A DNA stretch of 7,285 nt from assembly GCA_003973505.1 (NCBI GenBank), contig QNXT01000316.1, forward strand, positions 1-7,285, read 5' to 3'. Below the pieces are notes generated by a model. That model did no database searches. It was given only the letters and a program-made list of their open reading frames with translations, and was not told where the DNA came from. The position numbers and the translations under genes were made by a program. Below, piece by piece: positions 5,213 to 7,285 of this stretch. The DNA is from Bacteroidota bacterium (GTDB lineage Bacteria > Bacteroidota > Bacteroidia > Bacteroidales > UBA1556). Each line of letters begins with the position of its first letter. Within the stretch, counting starts at the first letter, position 1.

Positions 5213-6499
5213 ATGAATAAGCTCCTCAAAAATCTCACTTTTTTATTCTTGATGGCAAGCTTATTTATTTTGATTTCACCTTTATATAGTCAGTCAAAAG
5301 AGGAGAAGGATTTTAATAGAGAGCTAAATATTGCGAGAACTAAAGCAAAGAATGGAGATTCTCAGCAAGCAATTACGATGCTTGATTCATTAAAAGGATT
5401 TGAGTGTTTAAAAAAACAATATGCTCATTTAACGGAAATACAGCTGTTAAAAGCAAATATTTATGGAAGGCAAAATGCCGAAGAAAAAGCACTGTTTCAT
5501 TATGCACAAGCTTTCGAATTTGCAAAAGAAACGAAAGACCCCATTTTGCAATTGGATGCGGTTATGCATTTAGGTGAAGCGTTTTATTCCCAAAAGCTGT
5601 ATCAATCAGCCTATGATTATTTTAAAATTGGGGATTCTTTATTGTTTTGGGCCAATAAATCGAAGTATCGAAAACAGTTGAATAGTAAGTTGGCTAATAC
5701 GGCTTATCATCTAAAAAACTATAATGATGCACGATATTATTATTCAGAATTATTAAAGTATAGTGTTCAGTATCAAGACTTGAATTACGAATTGGAAGCA
5801 CGAAATGGTATTGCTGATAGCTATGCAAAACGGAAAGAGTTTCAATCGGCTATTCAATTCAAACTATCGCTAATTCCAATTTATAAGAGGTTGCAGCAGC
5901 CAACGAAGAAGCAAGCTGTTTACATTCAGATTGCTAAGTTTTATATGGATGTACATGATGCAGATAGAGCCATGGATTATTGTTATCTGATATTAAACGA
6001 CAATCAACCTGTCGATGCGCTTTTGCATATGAAAACGCATATTCTTCTCGCTTCCATTCAAATTGAAAAGGGAGCTTTATATGAAACTCAAATTATGAGT
6101 AATTTGGATAAAGCAGCTAGCATTGCTACGAAATTGAAAAGGAAAGATAAAGTATTGGAAGCAGCGTATTTAAAAAACCAGTTTATTGTAAAATACAAAA
6201 GCAAAAAACTTGCTAAAAAATCCCTTGATAGTCTTGTTGCATTGCTTGATAAAGAGTCTGATATTGAACTTCAGATAAAGATTTATCAATTGGGAATCGA
6301 TTTTTATAAAAAACAGCATAATTATAAGAAACAGGCGGAGTATTACGAATTATATCTTATTCAAAAGGATGAAAGTGAGAAATTAATTCGAAGAAAAGCT
6401 GAGAATAAGCGATGGCAACTGAAAATGATTCAACAAAATGAACTTCGAATGCAATGTGCAATTCAAAAAGGCATTTTAAGGGCTTCTGAATGTTTATAA
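5213..6499 (+). CDS. Exported tetratricopeptide-repeat protein, possibly truncated sensor
   Basis: The 428-residue protein begins with a signal peptide or membrane anchor (about 1-26, hydrophobic core LTFLFLMASLFILISPLYS, likely cleaved before Q27). Helical TPR-type repeats follow, best seen at about 77-109 (AEEKALFHYAQAFEFAKE), 116-148 (GEAFYSQKLYQSAYDYFKIGDSL), 157-190 (KNYNDARYYYSELLKYS) and 197-229 (AKRKEFQSAIQFKLSLIPIY), with weaker helices up to about 375. The C-terminus (about 380-428) is charged and coiled-coil-like (KDESEKLIRRKAENKRWQLK) and then stops. In many Bacteroidota proteins of this layout a similar coiled coil leads into a membrane helix and a histidine kinase or LuxR-type output domain, which is absent here. 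The protein may therefore be a naturally short periplasmic TPR scaffold or a truncated sensor. The gene is preceded by a heptamer array and has no Shine-Dalgarno. It has no close functional link to its neighbours lgt and sucD. Confidence 0.75.
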   Translation: MNKLLKNLTFLFLMASLFILISPLYSQSKEEKDFNRELNIARTKAKNGDSQQAITMLDSLKGFECLKKQYAHLTEIQLLKANIYGRQNAEEKALFHYAQAFEFAKETKDPILQLDAVMHLGEAFYSQKLYQSAYDYFKIGDSLLFWANKSKYRKQLNSKLANTAYHLKNYNDARYYYSELLKYSVQYQDLNYELEARNGIADSYAKRKEFQSAIQFKLSLIPIYKRLQQPTKKQAVYIQIAKFYMDVHDADRAMDYCYLILNDNQPVDALLHMKTHILLASIQIEKGALYETQIMSNLDKAASIATKLKRKDKVLEAAYLKNQFIVKYKSKKLAKKSLDSLVALLDKESDIELQIKIYQLGIDFYKKQHNYKKQAEYYELYLIQKDESEKLIRRKAENKRWQLKMIQQNELRMQCAIQKGILRASECL

Positions 6500-6578
6500 A
6501 TCAGAGTGCTAAAAAGAGATATTTGGAGGATGAAGGAAAGTTTTTAAATATCTAAATATTTACTTAAGAAAATAATAA

Positions 6579-6604
6579 TTGATAGAAATAAAATCGTAAA
6601 TTTG
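6579..6604 (+). promoter_or_regulatory. Bacteroidota-type promoter of sucD
   Basis: TAAATTTG at 6597-6604 matches the -7 consensus TAnnTTTG of Bacteroidota sigma factors exactly. A TTG at 6579-6581 may be the -33 element, although the 15-bp spacing is a little short. Transcription would start near 6609-6612, leaving a leader of about 60 nt before the sucD ATG. The rest of the 169-bp gap (6500-6668) is A/T-rich and holds only a weak all-A/T hairpin at 6545-6562. Confidence 0.5.
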
Positions 6605-6668
6605 GCACTTCGAAAAACAAATAAGTCTTTTTTATTAAAGATTGAACCACAAAATAAAACACATTATT

Positions 6669-7285
6669 ATGAGTGTATTAGTTAATAAAGATTCTAAAGT
6701 TATCGTTCAGGGTTTTACCGGAGGTGAAGGAACTTTCCACGCTGGACAAATGATTGATTATGGTACCAATGTAGTTGGTGGAGTTACTCCAGGAAAAGGT
6801 GGACAAGAGCACCTTGGAAAACCTGTTTTTAATACTGTAAAAGATGCTGTTGATCAAGCTCAGGCTGACACTTCAGTGATTTTTGTACCACCTCCATTTG
6901 CTGCTGACGCAATTATGGAAGCTGCTGAAGCAGGTATCAAAGTGATTATTTGTATCACTGAGGGAGTGCCTACTAAAGATATGGTTGCGGTTAAAGAATT
7001 TTTGTCAGATAAAGATTGTCGTTTGGTAGGTCCAAACTGTCCAGGTGTTATTACTCCTGGTGAGGCAAAAGTGGGTATTATGCCCGGCTTTATTCATCAA
7101 AAAGGTCGTGTAGGTATTGTATCTCGTTCAGGAACCTTAACTTATGAGGCTGTTGATCAGTTAACCAAAATTGGTTTAGGACAAACTACTGCTATTGGAA
7201 TTGGTGGTGACCCAATTATTGGAACTACTACTCGCGATGCTGTTGAGCTATTGATGAACGATCCTGAAACAGAAGGAATTGTGAT
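6669..7285 (+). CDS. sucD: Succinate-CoA ligase subunit alpha, N-terminal part (3' end outside window)
   Basis: SucD is the CoA-binding and phosphohistidine-bearing subunit of succinyl-CoA synthetase. With SucB it interconverts succinyl-CoA and succinate in the TCA cycle, coupled to ADP or GDP phosphorylation. The frame is open from the ATG at 6669 to the window edge (205 complete codons of about 290). Visible motifs: the CoA-binding Rossmann loop [12 protein letters not shown] (14-25), GGVTPGKGG (about 38-46), VGPNCPGV (120-127), [16 protein letters not shown] (146-161) and GIGGDPI (177-183). The phosphorylated histidine (GHAGA motif) lies beyond the edge. In many bacteria sucC precedes sucD; here the upstream gene is an unrelated TPR protein and sucD has its own promoter, so the two subunits appear to be encoded apart. 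There is no Shine-Dalgarno before the start. Confidence 0.96.
   Translation, partial: MSVLVNKDSKVIVQGFTGGEGTFHAGQMIDYGTNVVGGVTPGKGGQEHLGKPVFNTVKDAVDQAQADTSVIFVPPPFAADAIMEAAEAGIKVIICITEGVPTKDMVAVKEFLSDKDCRLVGPNCPGVITPGEAKVGIMPGFIHQKGRVGIVSRSGTLTYEAVDQLTKIGLGQTTAIGIGGDPIIGTTTRDAVELLMNDPETEGIV

Noticed and set aside
6545..6562. TAAATAT-CTAA-ATATTTA hairpin as terminator of the TPR gene
   Set aside because: The stem is only 7 bp of A/U pairs and no T-tract follows, so it is too weak to call.

Overview
The window looks like ordinary chromosomal DNA from a low-GC member of the Bacteroidota, probably a Bacteroidales/Marinilabiliales-type or related marine or anaerobic lineage. The support is: no Shine-Dalgarno sequences (starts are preceded by A/T-rich leaders), a good Bacteroidota -7 promoter element (TAAATTTG) before the last gene, an SPOR protein with the single-helix layout of the HU-SPOR proteins of this phylum, the lemA-TPM-TPM cluster, and a Bacteroidota-style divergent Lgt. 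The genus assignment is inference. All recognised genes are on the + strand.

Layout. (1) 2-682: the C-terminal part of a membrane-anchored SPOR-domain cell-envelope protein, cut by the left edge. (2) 713-1393: trmB, tRNA m7G46 methyltransferase. (3) 1394-1586: a gene-free stretch occupied by a nested palindromic element of about 94 bp, with three GGGC-N4/6-GCCC hairpins. It is probably a dispersed REP/MITE-like repeat. (4) 1587-1916: an alkyltransferase-like protein (MGMT fold with PAHR instead of PCHR), followed by a hairpin plus T7 terminator. (5) 2058-3918: a tight three-gene cluster of lemA, a leaderless TPM-domain protein and an exported TPM-domain protein with a glycine-rich tail. (6) 3958-5121: a divergent prolipoprotein diacylglyceryl transferase (lgt), 39 bp after the cluster and possibly co-transcribed. 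(7) 5122-5212: a REP-like hairpin followed by seven heptamers of the AAATCGT type that run up to the next start codon. (8) 5213-6499: an exported TPR protein that ends where related sensor proteins normally enter a membrane helix. (9) 6669-7285: the N-terminal two thirds of sucD, with its own promoter.

Together the genes are a mix of housekeeping (trmB, sucD, lgt), DNA-damage recognition (ATL) and envelope functions (SPOR, LemA/TPM, Lgt, TPR). I see no defence system, phage, insertion-sequence ORF or CRISPR array. The least explained parts are the two intergenic repeat regions, the substituted active-site positions and extra cysteines of Lgt, the paired leaderless/exported TPM proteins, and the possibly truncated TPR protein.
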